A stretch of DNA of 64,000 nucleotides from CAMLDH01 sp966250375 (GCA_966250375.1 CBINHE010000008.1:8101-72100), one strand, 5' to 3'; numbered from the stretch's first letter, positions 34,722 through 43,662 are shown. The notes: generated by a model from the letters alone, not told the origin. Translations and numbers: made by a program.

Positions 34722-35435
34722 ATGAAAACATGGCAGGAAGATCATTTAAATGCGCTATTAAGTATCCAATCGGAAAATGAATTATTTGAAGAAATTGCTA
34801 AAATGGCAAAGGATATGGGATTTGAATACTGTGCATACGGTATTCAGATGCCTGTGCCGATTTCCCGTTCGACAGTCGCATTGTTCAATAATTATCCAGT
34901 GGAATGGCAAGAGCATTACTCTGAGCACGGGTATCTGGCAGTGGATCCGACTGTACAGCATGGTCTCAAAGACACACTGCCGATTGTATGGTCCCATCAA
35001 ATATTCGAATCTTCGCCAGAATTATGGGAAGAAGCACGTGCGCATGGCTTGCACTTTGGATGGGCCCAATCTTCGCGTGATGCCAGTGGCGCCATCGGCT
35101 TGCTGACCTTGGCGCGCAGCGTCGAGCAATTAAGCGAAAGCGAGTTGTATGAGCACAAGGCAAGAATGGCGTGGTTGACACAATATGCACATGCCGGCAT
35201 GGCGAAATTATTGGTTCCGAAGTATGTGCCCGAGACCTTGGTCACCATGACTGCGCGTGAAAAAGAAGTGTTGCGCTGGACCGCAGAAGGGAAAACTGCG
35301 TATGAGATCGGACAGATTCTTATCGTATCCGAACGTACCGTCAATTTTCATATCAATAACGTGGTCGCGAAGCTCGGCGCATCGAACAAGACGCAAGCGG
35401 CAGTCAAGGCTGCCGCATTAGGGATGCTGCTTTAA
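34722..35435 (+). CDS. luxR: LuxR-family AHL-responsive regulator
   Basis: A 237-residue regulator with an N-terminal autoinducer-binding domain in which the six conserved positions are Trp62, Tyr66, Asp75, Pro76, Trp90 and Gly123, so AHL binding is expected. The C-terminal LuxR helix-turn-helix (about 170-232) has LTxREKEVLRW, TAYEIGQIL and VNFHINNVVAKLGA. Divergent from rsaM-luxI across 156 bp. GGAAGGA precedes the ATG. Confidence 0.96.
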   Translation: MKTWQEDHLNALLSIQSENELFEEIAKMAKDMGFEYCAYGIQMPVPISRSTVALFNNYPVEWQEHYSEHGYLAVDPTVQHGLKDTLPIVWSHQIFESSPELWEEARAHGLHFGWAQSSRDASGAIGLLTLARSVEQLSESELYEHKARMAWLTQYAHAGMAKLLVPKYVPETLVTMTAREKEVLRWTAEGKTAYEIGQILIVSERTVNFHINNVVAKLGASNKTQAAVKAAALGMLL

Positions 35436-35460
35436 GGAGCGCGCACCTAACGTTGTCTTA

Positions 35461-36015
35461 TTACGGTTGCTGAATTAACGCTTGAATTCTGGCTTGTGTC
35501 TTTGCATCGAGCTTTGCCCACATCTTCGCGTATTTTTTGCCATCCTGAATCAGGAGGATTTGATCTTGCGTTAATGGAGCCTGGATCACTTGAGTGGCCT
35601 GCTTTAGCGGAACATTTTCCTGGTGGACGAACATCCATTGTTTGCCAAGTATGAGCGCCGCGGTTAAAACCGTGACGCCGATTGCCGCAGCAATCCATGG
35701 GACATAATTTGACTTCCGATCGACGGTTGGTTTGTCTGCCACATGAAGCAGTGCCGTTACTTCCAGTGCGCTTCCTGTAGTACTCGCGTCTCCGATATGT
35801 TGCAGCAGCTTTTTATATCGTTCGCTTGCTTCAATCAATTGGCTGGTCTGTGCATTGACGCGTTCAGAGACGCCATTCATCACCGCGAGATGGCGCTCAA
35901 GATATTCCGACAGAACGGCTTCATTTAATGCGACAACTGCGAAAACCGGATCGGTGGTGTCGATTTTAATGCCGGTCTTTTCGAAGACCAGTGTCCGCAG
36001 TTTGTTTTGATCCAT
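35461..36015 (-). CDS. TraM-like conjugal transfer protein
   Basis: A 184-residue protein with a soluble N-terminus (MDQNKLRTLVFEKTGIKI...DPVFAVVALNEAVL), a coiled region with SERYKKLL and one transmembrane helix around residues 115-135 (YVPWIAAAIGVTVLTAALIL). This order and the upstream partner resemble TraM of IncP-type plasmids. The ATG 36015 is 13 bp after the TraL-like gene. No other transfer gene is near. Confidence 0.65.
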   Translation of the reverse strand: MDQNKLRTLVFEKTGIKIDTTDPVFAVVALNEAVLSEYLERHLAVMNGVSERVNAQTSQLIEASERYKKLLQHIGDASTTGSALEVTALLHVADKPTVDRKSNYVPWIAAAIGVTVLTAALILGKQWMFVHQENVPLKQATQVIQAPLTQDQILLIQDGKKYAKMWAKLDAKTQARIQALIQQP

Positions 36016-36028
36016 CGCGTATATCCTC

Positions 36029-36760
36029 TTATTGCCAATCGACGCTATCAAGCTGCTCGAAAATGCCGCGATATACCGTTTTGATGCGCTGTTTTTCCAT
36101 TATGTTGAATTTGTCGCTTTGCAGCACTTCATCCAGCGTCAGGCGTGCGGTATTCATTTTTTTGATGTCTGCGCCGAAGGTGTCGGAATTGCGCTGAGCA
36201 AGCTTGACGTGGCCTCTCACGCGTTCTGCATGCTGGATGTATGTCTGCGATTCAGTGAAGACTTTGCCGGCCGGGGTTTGCAGCAAGCCGAAATGCTCGT
36301 TTTCCCAAAGCACGATAGGCGTAATGGTCGCTTGGACCGTGGTGACGAACCCGGATGCAGTGTCGTGCAGGGTATCACCGCCGCCGACGATGGAGTGGAT
36401 GAATACCTTGCGGCCTGATTCTTCAAATAAATCGAATGCCGCATTCTCCAGCAAGTACGCCATTAGCGGTGAAAACGTATTCGCGCCATTGTCGATCACG
36501 CAGTTTCCCTCCGCTTCAAGAATGTCCACTATCAGCGCATCGAAGCCTTTTGGATCGATGGTGCGCGAGTCAGTCATGACGGGCACATGCTTGACGTCCA
36601 TTGCCTTGTACCGGGAAAAGGTTGTGTTTTCCTGATCGGTGTCATAGCACCGCAAGGAATCAGGGTCTTTGGCCTTCATCCATTGCGCAAGCATTGTCGA
36701 AACCAGTGTTTTGCCAATGCCGCCTTTGCCTTGCAGGATGAAATGAACGGTATTTTTCAT
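36029..36760 (-). CDS. TraL-like ParA/MinD-family ATPase
   Basis: A 243-residue P-loop ATPase starting MKNTVHFILQGKGGIGKTL, a deviant Walker A of the ParA/MinD class, and resembling TraL of the IncP Tra1 region. YDTDQENTTFSRY and VIDNGANTFSPLMAYLLE are further family-like segments. ATG 36760 is used; Met at 36784 is upstream. With the TraM-like gene it forms a two-gene orphan module; its transfer function is doubtful without relaxase and mating-pair genes. Confidence 0.72.
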   Translation of the reverse strand: MKNTVHFILQGKGGIGKTLVSTMLAQWMKAKDPDSLRCYDTDQENTTFSRYKAMDVKHVPVMTDSRTIDPKGFDALIVDILEAEGNCVIDNGANTFSPLMAYLLENAAFDLFEESGRKVFIHSIVGGGDTLHDTASGFVTTVQATITPIVLWENEHFGLLQTPAGKVFTESQTYIQHAERVRGHVKLAQRNSDTFGADIKKMNTARLTLDEVLQSDKFNIMEKQRIKTVYRGIFEQLDSVDWQ

Positions 36761-37309
36761 ATCAACAATGTCTCTCGCCTTCAAAATTGGAATCTGGATG
36801 TTGTTCTACCGGGAAACGTATTTTACGACTTCCATGAAATTTATTAAATAAATCGGCTTGAAGAATGCCTAGGGCTCACAGTATCGGAAATCCATTGCGT
36901 GGAAAGGGGGATCTAAACAAGCACGGAAAACCACGCGCAGATTGACGCTTTGTTTTCGAGCAGCAGCACCGGCTGTAGAGGTACGCCCATGCCGCCGCCT
37001 TTGCTTTGCAGGATGAAGTGGACGGTATTTTTCATATCAAAAATGTCGCGGCACGCAATTATGACGGCTGCATCATGAACAAGTATCTTGAATTGCGATG
37101 AATAACTGGATTCCAGAATCCACCCGTTGACTATTTTCAGGACGTCTTTGTTGTTTTATATCGAAAAATATCGCGATGGTTTTGAAGTTTTAAATTGTTA
37201 TTGAACCTGTAAGAGGATTGCCGAGTCTGATTTTGGGCATGAACTTGCATTTGGCTAAATGCGCGAGTACTGATTCACTAATATCTTATTCATTCTCGGA
37301 GAGTCTGTG
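36761..37309. other. Region upstream of traL-like gene, with a traL fragment
   Basis: About 550 bp. It contains the minus-strand traL-like fragment listed next and otherwise AT-rich sequence with no convincing frames. It carries the promoters for the TraL/TraM pair and for the exported Ser/Gly-rich protein. Confidence 0.5.
36913..37035 (-). pseudogene. Partial duplicate of the traL-like start
   Basis: A 40-codon minus frame begins MKNTVHFILQSKGGG, nearly identical to the first 15 residues of the intact TraL-like protein about 275 bp away; the flanking bases around the start (TTTTCATATCAA on the plus strand) are shared too. After residue 15 the sequence diverges and the frame stops. Read as a small duplication or recombination scar. 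Confidence 0.7.
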
Positions 37310-37825
37310 ATGAAACTATCTTCAATACTGTTAATTTCCTTGTTTTCAATGGCGAGCGCAACGTTCGCACAAAGTTCGTCAAACGGTGATGTTACTACCA
37401 GCACCGATCCGGCTAAAGCGGCCGAAGTAGAAAAAAAAGCCCAGGAAATTCAATCCCGTCAGCAACAAACCCAACAGGATTCATCCGGTACTTCAGCACA
37501 ATCGCAGACCTCAAAGACCAAGAAGCACGCAAAACGTAAATCCGGGAAGAAACGCGCTACGAAGTCGCACAGCGCTGCAAGTAGCGGTGCCACTGGTACA
37601 ACTGGTTCGGATACGAGCGGCAGCCCTGGCATGAGCGGGTCCGACACCAGTGGCGGATCGGGTGCTAGTAGTGGATCAGGTGCCAGTGGTGGATCGGGTG
37701 TCAGTGGCAATGCCGGCGCTACCTCGCCGAGTTCCAGCGGCAGTTCCGGCACATCGGAGTCAGGCACGAGTGCCAGCCCTAGCACTGGCTCCGATACCGC
37801 CAAACCAGACGCCAGCGGAAGCTAA
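37310..37825 (+). CDS. Exported Ser/Gly/Thr-rich low-complexity protein
   Basis: A 171-residue protein with a clear signal peptide (MKLSSILLISLFSMASATFAQ, cleavage after AFA-like TFA), a Gln-rich helix (residues 40-65), a Lys/Arg cluster (about 65-85) and a C-terminal half made of Ser, Gly, Thr and Ala with repeated units such as SGSDTSG and SGASGGSG. GGAG precedes ATG 37310. No domain is recognised. It may be a periplasmic or surface linker-like protein. Confidence 0.7.
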   Translation: MKLSSILLISLFSMASATFAQSSSNGDVTTSTDPAKAAEVEKKAQEIQSRQQQTQQDSSGTSAQSQTSKTKKHAKRKSGKKRATKSHSAASSGATGTTGSDTSGSPGMSGSDTSGGSGASSGSGASGGSGVSGNAGATSPSSSGSSGTSESGTSASPSTGSDTAKPDASGS

Positions 37826-37915
37826 ACAAGCACGTGCGCCCGCGGTTACTGCTATTACGGCATTGCCGCGACGCGCTAAATTTCTGAGATCGCAAAAGTA
37901 TTCCGGAAAAGGACA

Positions 37916-38449
37916 CTATTCAGGTTCGATAACGAGCGCCACGAGGAATCGTGAAACCATGTTATAGGTGGCGATTACTCCAGTCAGTTCGACGACGTGC
38001 TGATCATTGTCCAGAGCCGAACGAACTGCGGCGAACGTGGCGTCACTGACTCGGACATCGCGCGTCATTTCGATCGTGAGTTGAATGGCAGCGCGTTCAA
38101 GCGCATCGAACAGTAATTCGTCACGCGCGCATAATTCTGGGTGCCGCAATGCTTCCACCTGTTGTTTCGTGCCGCCGGCCTTCATGAGTTCCGGTGCATG
38201 ATGGTGAAATTCGTACTCCGCGCCGTTGAGGACGGCTACCACGCACATTGCGAGTTCGCGCAGTTTGGGTGATAAATCGAGGCCGGTTCTGACTTCAGCA
38301 AAGAAGGCATTCCAGCCTTTCGCAAATGCCGGGCTCTGCAATAGCATGCGATCCAGATTTAAAAGATTTCCGCCTCTGCGCGCGCGGATGGCATCAACGA
38401 TTTCTTTCGGTTCCGACAGGTCGCTTGGCGTGTAGGGAATGCGAGGCAT
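37916..38449 (-). CDS. Carboxymuconolactone decarboxylase/AhpD-like protein
   Basis: A 177-residue helical protein with a CMD-type core: LSPKLRELAMCVVAVLNGAEYEFHHHAPEL. The CxxC of peroxidase-type AhpD is not present, so it is closer to the decarboxylase/peroxidase-related CMD proteins. It stands alone on the minus strand. Substrate unknown. Confidence 0.82.
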   Translation of the reverse strand: MPRIPYTPSDLSEPKEIVDAIRARRGGNLLNLDRMLLQSPAFAKGWNAFFAEVRTGLDLSPKLRELAMCVVAVLNGAEYEFHHHAPELMKAGGTKQQVEALRHPELCARDELLFDALERAAIQLTIEMTRDVRVSDATFAAVRSALDNDQHVVELTGVIATYNMVSRFLVALVIEPE

Positions 38450-38480
38450 GGTAGGGTATTCCTTGTTTTTATAAAATAAT

Positions 38481-38532
38481 GAAAAATTGTTGCGGATGAA
38501 ATGAAGCGGATTGTCGCTTCATTTCATCGCAA
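38481..38532 (-). terminator. Rho-independent terminator for the aminotransferase operon
   Basis: Arms GATGAAATGAAGCG (38495-38508) and CGCTTCATTTCATC (38515-38528), extended by TTGC/GCAA with one bulged base, form a strong stem. On the minus strand it is followed by CAATTTTTC. It lies 40 bp beyond the stop of the class III aminotransferase. Confidence 0.85.
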
Positions 38533-38569
38533 ATAATTTACATGAAATCGTCGCACGATTGTTAACGTC

Positions 38570-39916
38570 TCATGCTGGCATCGCCACTTCCATTTCCGCA
38601 GTGGCGGCATCGACCGACTCGCCGAGTCGATCGACAATCGCATCGATAATGTCTGCGCTACAGATAAACGGCGGCGCCAGCAGCACATGATCACCCGAGC
38701 GGCCGTCTATCGTTCCGCCCATCGGGTAGACCATCAAACCGCGCGCCATCGCCTCGGACTTGATGCGCGCATGTAACCTTTGCGTGGCATCGAACGGCTT
38801 CTTCGTTGCGCGGTCGGCGACCAACTCGATACCCCAGAATAGCCCTCGTCCTCGGATATCGCCGACATGTGGATGCTCCACGAAACGACTGCGCAGCGTT
38901 TGTGCCAACTGATTGCCGCGCGCCTGGATATTGTCAAGTAGATTGTTGGCTCGAATTACCTGCTGTACCGCCAGTGCTGCAGCACACGCAAGCGGATGCC
39001 CGACATAGGTATGGCCATGCTGGAACAGGCCAGATCCATTTGCGAATGCGTCGAAGATGTGCTTGCCGACAAACGTCGCGCCGACCGGTGCATAGCCTCC
39101 TCCTAAACCCTTTGCGACCGTCATCAAGTCGGGGACAATGCCATCCTGCTCGCATGCATGCAACGTGCCGGTGCGCCCCATGCCGCACATGACTTCATCG
39201 AGAATCAACAGAATGCCGTAGCGGTCGCAAATTTCACGAACGCACCGCAAGTAACCGGGCGCTGGCGGTACGGCGCCGAGCGTTGCGCCGGCCACGGTTT
39301 CTGCAACGAAGGCGATTACAGTTTCAGCGCCGAGTTCAAGAATTTTCGCTTCCAGTGCATCGGCTGCACGGCGGCCGTACGCTTCAGGCGTTTCATCTTC
39401 GCGGCGATAGCGATATTCGTAGCAGGGATCGATGTACTCGCTATCAATCAAAATCGGTGCGAATTGATGGCGTCGCCATGCATTGCCGCCGACAGCTAGC
39501 GCACCGAGTGTATTGCCGTGGTAGCTCTGCCGGCGCGCAATGAAGTGCCGGCGTCCGGTCTCGCCACGCTCGACAAAATACTGGCGCGCCATCTTGAGCG
39601 CCGCTTCGACCGCTTCCGATCCGCCCGACACAAGATACACATGCGACATGCCGGGCGGCGCGTGCGCGACAAGTTCATCGCCTAGCGCTTCGGCCGCCTC
39701 CGATGTAAAAAAACTGGTGTGCGCATAGGTGAGTTTGTCGAGCTGTGAATGCATCGCCGCCAGTACTTCCGGGTGCTGATGTCCTAGACAGGAAACGGCG
39801 GCGCCGCCGCTGGCGTCGATGTAGCCCTTTCCTTCGGCATCGATCAGGTACACGCCGCGACCGCTTGTCGCAAGCGGGTAATGATGGTGAATTTGCCTGT
39901 GCAATAAATGAGTCAT
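38570..39916 (-). CDS. Class III (PLP) aminotransferase
   Basis: A fold-type I PLP enzyme of 448 residues, same class as omega-amino-acid and diaminobutyrate transaminases. Recognised segments: SGGSEAVEAALKMAR, YHGNTLGAL, LILDEVMCGMGRTG (PLP Asp) and VAKGLGGGYAPVGA with the Schiff-base Lys. The ATG at 39916 follows the kamA-like stop by 5 bp; a TTG at 39925 would overlap it. The operon suggests its substrate is the beta-amino acid or keto product of the aminomutase next door. Confidence 0.9.
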   Translation of the reverse strand: MTHLLHRQIHHHYPLATSGRGVYLIDAEGKGYIDASGGAAVSCLGHQHPEVLAAMHSQLDKLTYAHTSFFTSEAAEALGDELVAHAPPGMSHVYLVSGGSEAVEAALKMARQYFVERGETGRRHFIARRQSYHGNTLGALAVGGNAWRRHQFAPILIDSEYIDPCYEYRYRREDETPEAYGRRAADALEAKILELGAETVIAFVAETVAGATLGAVPPAPGYLRCVREICDRYGILLILDEVMCGMGRTGTLHACEQDGIVPDLMTVAKGLGGGYAPVGATFVGKHIFDAFANGSGLFQHGHTYVGHPLACAAALAVQQVIRANNLLDNIQARGNQLAQTLRSRFVEHPHVGDIRGRGLFWGIELVADRATKKPFDATQRLHARIKSEAMARGLMVYPMGGTIDGRSGDHVLLAPPFICSADIIDAIVDRLGESVDAATAEMEVAMPA

Positions 39917-39921
39917 GGCGT

Positions 39922-41343
39922 TCAATTCCCGTTGCTGGTTGATGCGGCATACATCGGTTGTCGCAGGTCGCCGTTTTCTGTTTTGCGTGTCACTGCGTCA
40001 TGTCGTGCAATGATATGAATAACCTCGTGCGGTTCTTCCAGCTCGGCTTCGAAGAAGAAGCGCTTTTCGCCGAACGCAGGGACCAGGTCATCGAGCCATT
40101 TCGCTTCGGGATCGAATTTTGCGTAGAAGGGTTTGCGCACCCAATCCGGATTGCGCGCTTGCAAGAACTGCAGTGCAAACACTTTTTCGCCGCCGATGGT
40201 GACGATACCGTCGATCACGACCTTGCCGGGAAAGGCGCTCATTGACGGGCCGCGCACAGTGCGCGACAAGCCTGACACCATCTGATAGGCTGCCTGGAAG
40301 GTCTCATACGCTTTCGCCAGCGGCAATTGGAAATAATGGCTCGGTCCGGTGTCGCGTTCAACAAACATGTAATACGGAATGGCGCCCAGTCGAACGCCGG
40401 TTGTCCACAGCTCTGCCCATCCTTTCGGATCTTCGTTGATATGACGGATCAGCGGCGCCTGCATGCGTAGCGTGGCCCCGGAGCCGACAATGCGTTTCAC
40501 CGCTTGCTGCGCGATTTCCGGACGCAATTCGGCGGGGTGATTGTAATGGCCCATCAGCGCCAGATTTTTTCCCGAGTCGACTACTTTGGAGAACAGGCGC
40601 AGCAGATCGTCTGCATCCTTGTCGGTGACGAAGCGCTGCGGCCAGTATGCGACCGACTTGGTGCCGATGCGTATATTTTGAATATGCGATAGCTCGGGAG
40701 CCAGCAGCGGTTCGATGTAGCCAGCCAGCGAGCGCGTGTTCATGATCAGCGGATCGCCGCCGGTGATCAGCACGTCGGTTACTTCCGGATGCTGCTTGAG
40801 GTAGGCGACCAGTTCATTTGATTCTTTCGCATCAAACTTCAAGTCTTCCATTCCGACGAATTGTGGCCAGCGGAAGCAGAAGGTGCAATACGCATGACAG
40901 GTCTGGCCTGCGCTGGGGAAGAACAGTACAGTCTGCTTGTACTTGTGCTGCAGGCCGCGCACCGGTTCGCCATCCATCATCGGCACGTTATGCGTCATCT
41001 GGCCGGCCGGGTGCGGATTCATCTGCAAGCGTAGTTTCCTGACTTCTCTTTCAATCGCGACTTCATCCTTTTGCACCAGCACCAGGTCGCGCAGATGTGT
41101 GTACTCGGCGGGAGAAAGCATGTCGCGGTGCGGAAAGGTCAGGCGATAAATGGGGTCGTCCGGAATATTATTCCAGTCAATCAATTCATTCATCACGTAT
41201 TGATTGGTGCGGAACGGCAAAACCCGAGACACGACTTGCACTGCTTCGCGCAGATCTTCCGACAGCAGTTGCCATTGCGGTGCTTGATGAATGGTTTGGC
41301 GTGTATAGGGTTTGAATTTTGTTGGTATCGGTTCATTGCTCAT
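39922..41343 (-). CDS. KamA-like radical SAM aminomutase, divergent subfamily
   Basis: A 473-residue radical SAM/PLP enzyme. The cluster motif is Cys149-x3-Cys153-x2-Cys156 (CHAYCTFC), SAM-binding GGDPL follows near 195, and a PLP Lys is kept in SAFPGKVVID. The first Cys region differs from classical lysine 2,3-aminomutase, which reads CSMYCRHC, and the position of the substrate-binding Asp before the PLP Lys appears changed, so lysine may not be the substrate. AGGAAAC precedes the start. It is divergent from a LysR regulator and followed by an aminotransferase. Confidence 0.85.
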   Translation of the reverse strand: MSNEPIPTKFKPYTRQTIHQAPQWQLLSEDLREAVQVVSRVLPFRTNQYVMNELIDWNNIPDDPIYRLTFPHRDMLSPAEYTHLRDLVLVQKDEVAIEREVRKLRLQMNPHPAGQMTHNVPMMDGEPVRGLQHKYKQTVLFFPSAGQTCHAYCTFCFRWPQFVGMEDLKFDAKESNELVAYLKQHPEVTDVLITGGDPLIMNTRSLAGYIEPLLAPELSHIQNIRIGTKSVAYWPQRFVTDKDADDLLRLFSKVVDSGKNLALMGHYNHPAELRPEIAQQAVKRIVGSGATLRMQAPLIRHINEDPKGWAELWTTGVRLGAIPYYMFVERDTGPSHYFQLPLAKAYETFQAAYQMVSGLSRTVRGPSMSAFPGKVVIDGIVTIGGEKVFALQFLQARNPDWVRKPFYAKFDPEAKWLDDLVPAFGEKRFFFEAELEEPHEVIHIIARHDAVTRKTENGDLRQPMYAASTSNGN

Positions 41344-41558
41344 GATGTTTCCTTCTGTGACGGATTGATTTTGGGTCGTGCGAGTTTTGGTCCTGTCGAT
41401 TGCATTCTTGATTTATCGCAAATGCCTGTGCAACTGTTACCCGGCGTGAATGGAGCGCGTTATATTCACCGTCTCGCAAAGACGGGCGACAAACGTTGCT
41501 AACGATTTCAGGCTTGATGGCATGCGAATAGTGTTGCGCCAAAACTCGCATCTCACAA

Positions 41559-41573
41559 ACGATAAAAATTCGT
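41559..41573. promoter_or_regulatory. Possible LysR-type site between kamA-like gene and lysR
   Basis: ACGA-TAAAAAT-TCGT is a small dyad fitting the T-N11-A geometry of LysR operators, 27 bp before the regulator start and within the divergent region. Short and low in information. Confidence 0.25.
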
Positions 41574-41599
41574 GATGTTGTGCATTTGAGGAATGATGT

Positions 41600-42502
41600 G
41601 TGAGAAGAAAAATCCCAAGCATTGAAGCATTGATTGCATTCGAGGCAGCTGCCCGTCATGAAAGTTTTACGCGTAGCGCCGACGAACTGGCGCTGACGCA
41701 AAGTGCGGTGGGAAGGCAGATTGCCGGTCTTGAAGAGTACTTGGGCGTTCCACTTTTCAATCGGATCAAGAAGCGGATAAGTCTGACTGATATCGGCGTG
41801 GTGTATGCGAAACAGGTACGCGAGAATCTCGCAAAAATAGAGCGCGATACGCTGGCGGCGATGGCGCATCGCGGGGCAGGGGGAATACTTGAGCTGGCAG
41901 TCATTCCGACTTTTGCAACGCGCTGGTTAATTCCGCGTCTTCCTCAGTTTTATGCGCAACATGAGCACATCACGCTCAATTTGACGACACGCGCAGAGCC
42001 CTTCATGTTTACCGACACGTCGTTCGATGCAGCGATTCATTTCGGAAATCCGGTGTGGCCAGGCGCCATTGCACAGCATTTGTTCGGCGAAGAAATGACG
42101 CCGGTATGCAGTCCTCGCTTATTGAACGGAGAGACGCGCTTGCAACCTGGCGATCTTGCGCGCTGCACCTTGCTGCATCAATCTGCTCGCCCTGACGCAT
42201 GGCGCCAATGGCTGGCGCAGGCAGGAGTGCATGATGTCGATTACATGAGAGGACAGCGTTACGAATTATTTTCGATGCTGGTGGAGGCGGCGCGTGCGGG
42301 GTTGGGAGTTGCACTGGTTCCTCGGTTCTTTGTGTTGAACGAGCTTGCCAGCAGCGAGCTTGTCATTCCCTGCGAGCCGTCGCTGCGGAACGATAAGGGA
42401 TATTACCTGGTGTATCCGGAGTGCAAGCAAAACGCGCCATTATTGACGGCATTTGAGAAATGGCTGCTCGGTACTGCCCGTCAGTACCGTGAGGCGGTTT
42501 GA
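41600..42502 (+). CDS. LysR-family regulator (GcvA-like)
   Basis: A 300-residue regulator with the N-terminal winged helix (PSIEALIAFEAAARHESFTRSADELALTQSAVGRQIAGLEEYL split over residues 6-50) and a periplasmic-binding-like effector domain (about 92-295). Wording such as LTQSAVSRQI-like and WRQWL-like W in DAWRQWLAQAG matches the GcvA group. The start follows a GTG (AGGAATGATGTGTG context). Placed divergently from the kamA-like operon, it is the likely regulator of those genes. Confidence 0.9.
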   Translation: MRRKIPSIEALIAFEAAARHESFTRSADELALTQSAVGRQIAGLEEYLGVPLFNRIKKRISLTDIGVVYAKQVRENLAKIERDTLAAMAHRGAGGILELAVIPTFATRWLIPRLPQFYAQHEHITLNLTTRAEPFMFTDTSFDAAIHFGNPVWPGAIAQHLFGEEMTPVCSPRLLNGETRLQPGDLARCTLLHQSARPDAWRQWLAQAGVHDVDYMRGQRYELFSMLVEAARAGLGVALVPRFFVLNELASSELVIPCEPSLRNDKGYYLVYPECKQNAPLLTAFEKWLLGTARQYREAV

Positions 42503-42580
42503 TTTCGAAACAGGCGCTTGGCTGTAAGCCTGTAAGCGAAAAGCCTGGATGCACACCAAGCCGCAACGATTCTGACTGAG

Positions 42581-43084
42581 TTATGCAGCCAGACGAGTCA
42601 TGCTGCCGGAGGTGTCGTTACCGTTGATATTGCTATAAAACTCCATTGCAATGAAAGCCTCACTCGGCAATGGGGTGGCAGACCATTCCAACAGTTTTAT
42701 GCCGACGATCTCGAGCGCTTCTTCTTTCATTTTTTCTGCGTTTCGACGGCTTTCACTTGCATCGTTCGCATCTCTCAGTTCGATTGCGGCGATGATCTGC
42801 ATGCCTTTATTGCAGACCACAAAATCCAGACTTTCTCGCGACAGGATGTCAAATGCCGCGCCTTTGATGGCAACACAGCGGTTCAGTGCCACTTTAGCCA
42901 GCACGACGTGATCCGGGAGCGCTTTCACCAGCCGCCAGTACATTGCCTGTTCGGTTGAGCTTAACGGCCGTCGCTTTCTGTAACTTGATTCCTGTCCAGC
43001 TTTCTTTTGTAGTTTTAGATAAGCCACCATAATGCCTAGCGCAAGGGCTGCAACGAGGGTCAATAATATTTTTGTAGTGTCCAT
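42581..43084 (-). CDS. DUF2726 domain protein, membrane-anchored
   Basis: A 167-residue protein with an N-terminal transmembrane helix (residues 5-24, ILLTLVAALALGIMVAYL) and a DUF2726 domain (PLSSTEQAMYWRLVKALP, LDFVVCNKGMQIIAAIEL), related to the restriction-endonuclease-like/topoisomerase-tail domain family. ATG 43084. Role unknown; it lies isolated between lysR and a decayed region. Confidence 0.75.
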   Translation of the reverse strand: MDTTKILLTLVAALALGIMVAYLKLQKKAGQESSYRKRRPLSSTEQAMYWRLVKALPDHVVLAKVALNRCVAIKGAAFDILSRESLDFVVCNKGMQIIAAIELRDANDASESRRNAEKMKEEALEIVGIKLLEWSATPLPSEAFIAMEFYSNINGNDTSGSMTRLAA

Positions 43085-43373
43085 TTGGTAGACCAATAAG
43101 AATGAGGAAAGGCAGGGGATTGATAATATAGAAATTATTGAATACTGTTAACTGCCGGATTTGACATTTATCAAGTGTTTTGCAGACAGGCTTTCTTTTT
43201 TCATCCCTTTGCATATTCGCAAATAGCGCTGTGATTTTCAAAGGATCTAATTTTGACCATGCATTTTCGATATGTACTGTGTATGCGTTTGCCGATTGGC
43301 TCGCTGATGTCGCTACCGCCGCATCGGAAGAGTCTGGATTCGATCGGCTGTCAGACCTGTCGACTCGCTGCAA

Positions 43374-43640
43374 ATGAAATCATTCGGCAATAGCAAACTT
43401 GCACACACCACAAAGATGGCCAGCGTGTGTCAGAGGCCGCAAACAGCGAAAGGAATGCTACTCGTGGTGACGCTGGAAGATAAAACTGGAACGATCAATG
43501 TGGTCATCTGGTCCGCACTTCTTGAAAGCAGTGCAAGGAAATACTGGGCGTAACCCTGATGACCGTGTGCGAGTATTTGGCAGGGCGAAGGCGAGGTGGT
43601 TGCCAATCGCGTCGTCTATCATTTTCTGGTGCATGTTTTT
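43374..43640 (+). pseudogene. dnaE2: dnaE2 3' remnant (error-prone polymerase OB fold)
   Basis: One frame from 43374 to a stop at 43551 reads CQRPQTAKG followed by VTLEDKTGTINVVIW, the OB-fold signature of DnaE2 (in intact proteins, RQRPxTAxGVxFVTLEDETGxxNVIVW). A second frame from 43572 continues with IWQGEGEVV, matching the next conserved block. The polymerase and PHP domains are absent and the frames are broken, so this is a decayed 3' end. No imuA/imuB is visible. Confidence 0.7.
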
Positions 43641-43662
43641 TATGTGGGAATGCTTGATGGGT

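Noticed and set aside
37459..37803. Minus-strand frame opposite the Ser/Gly-rich protein
   Set aside because: Repeat-driven mirror of the low-complexity plus-strand gene.
42894..43373. Minus-strand frame of 159 codons upstream of the DUF2726 gene
   Set aside because: Overlaps the start of the recognised DUF2726 protein in another frame and has no family-like segment.
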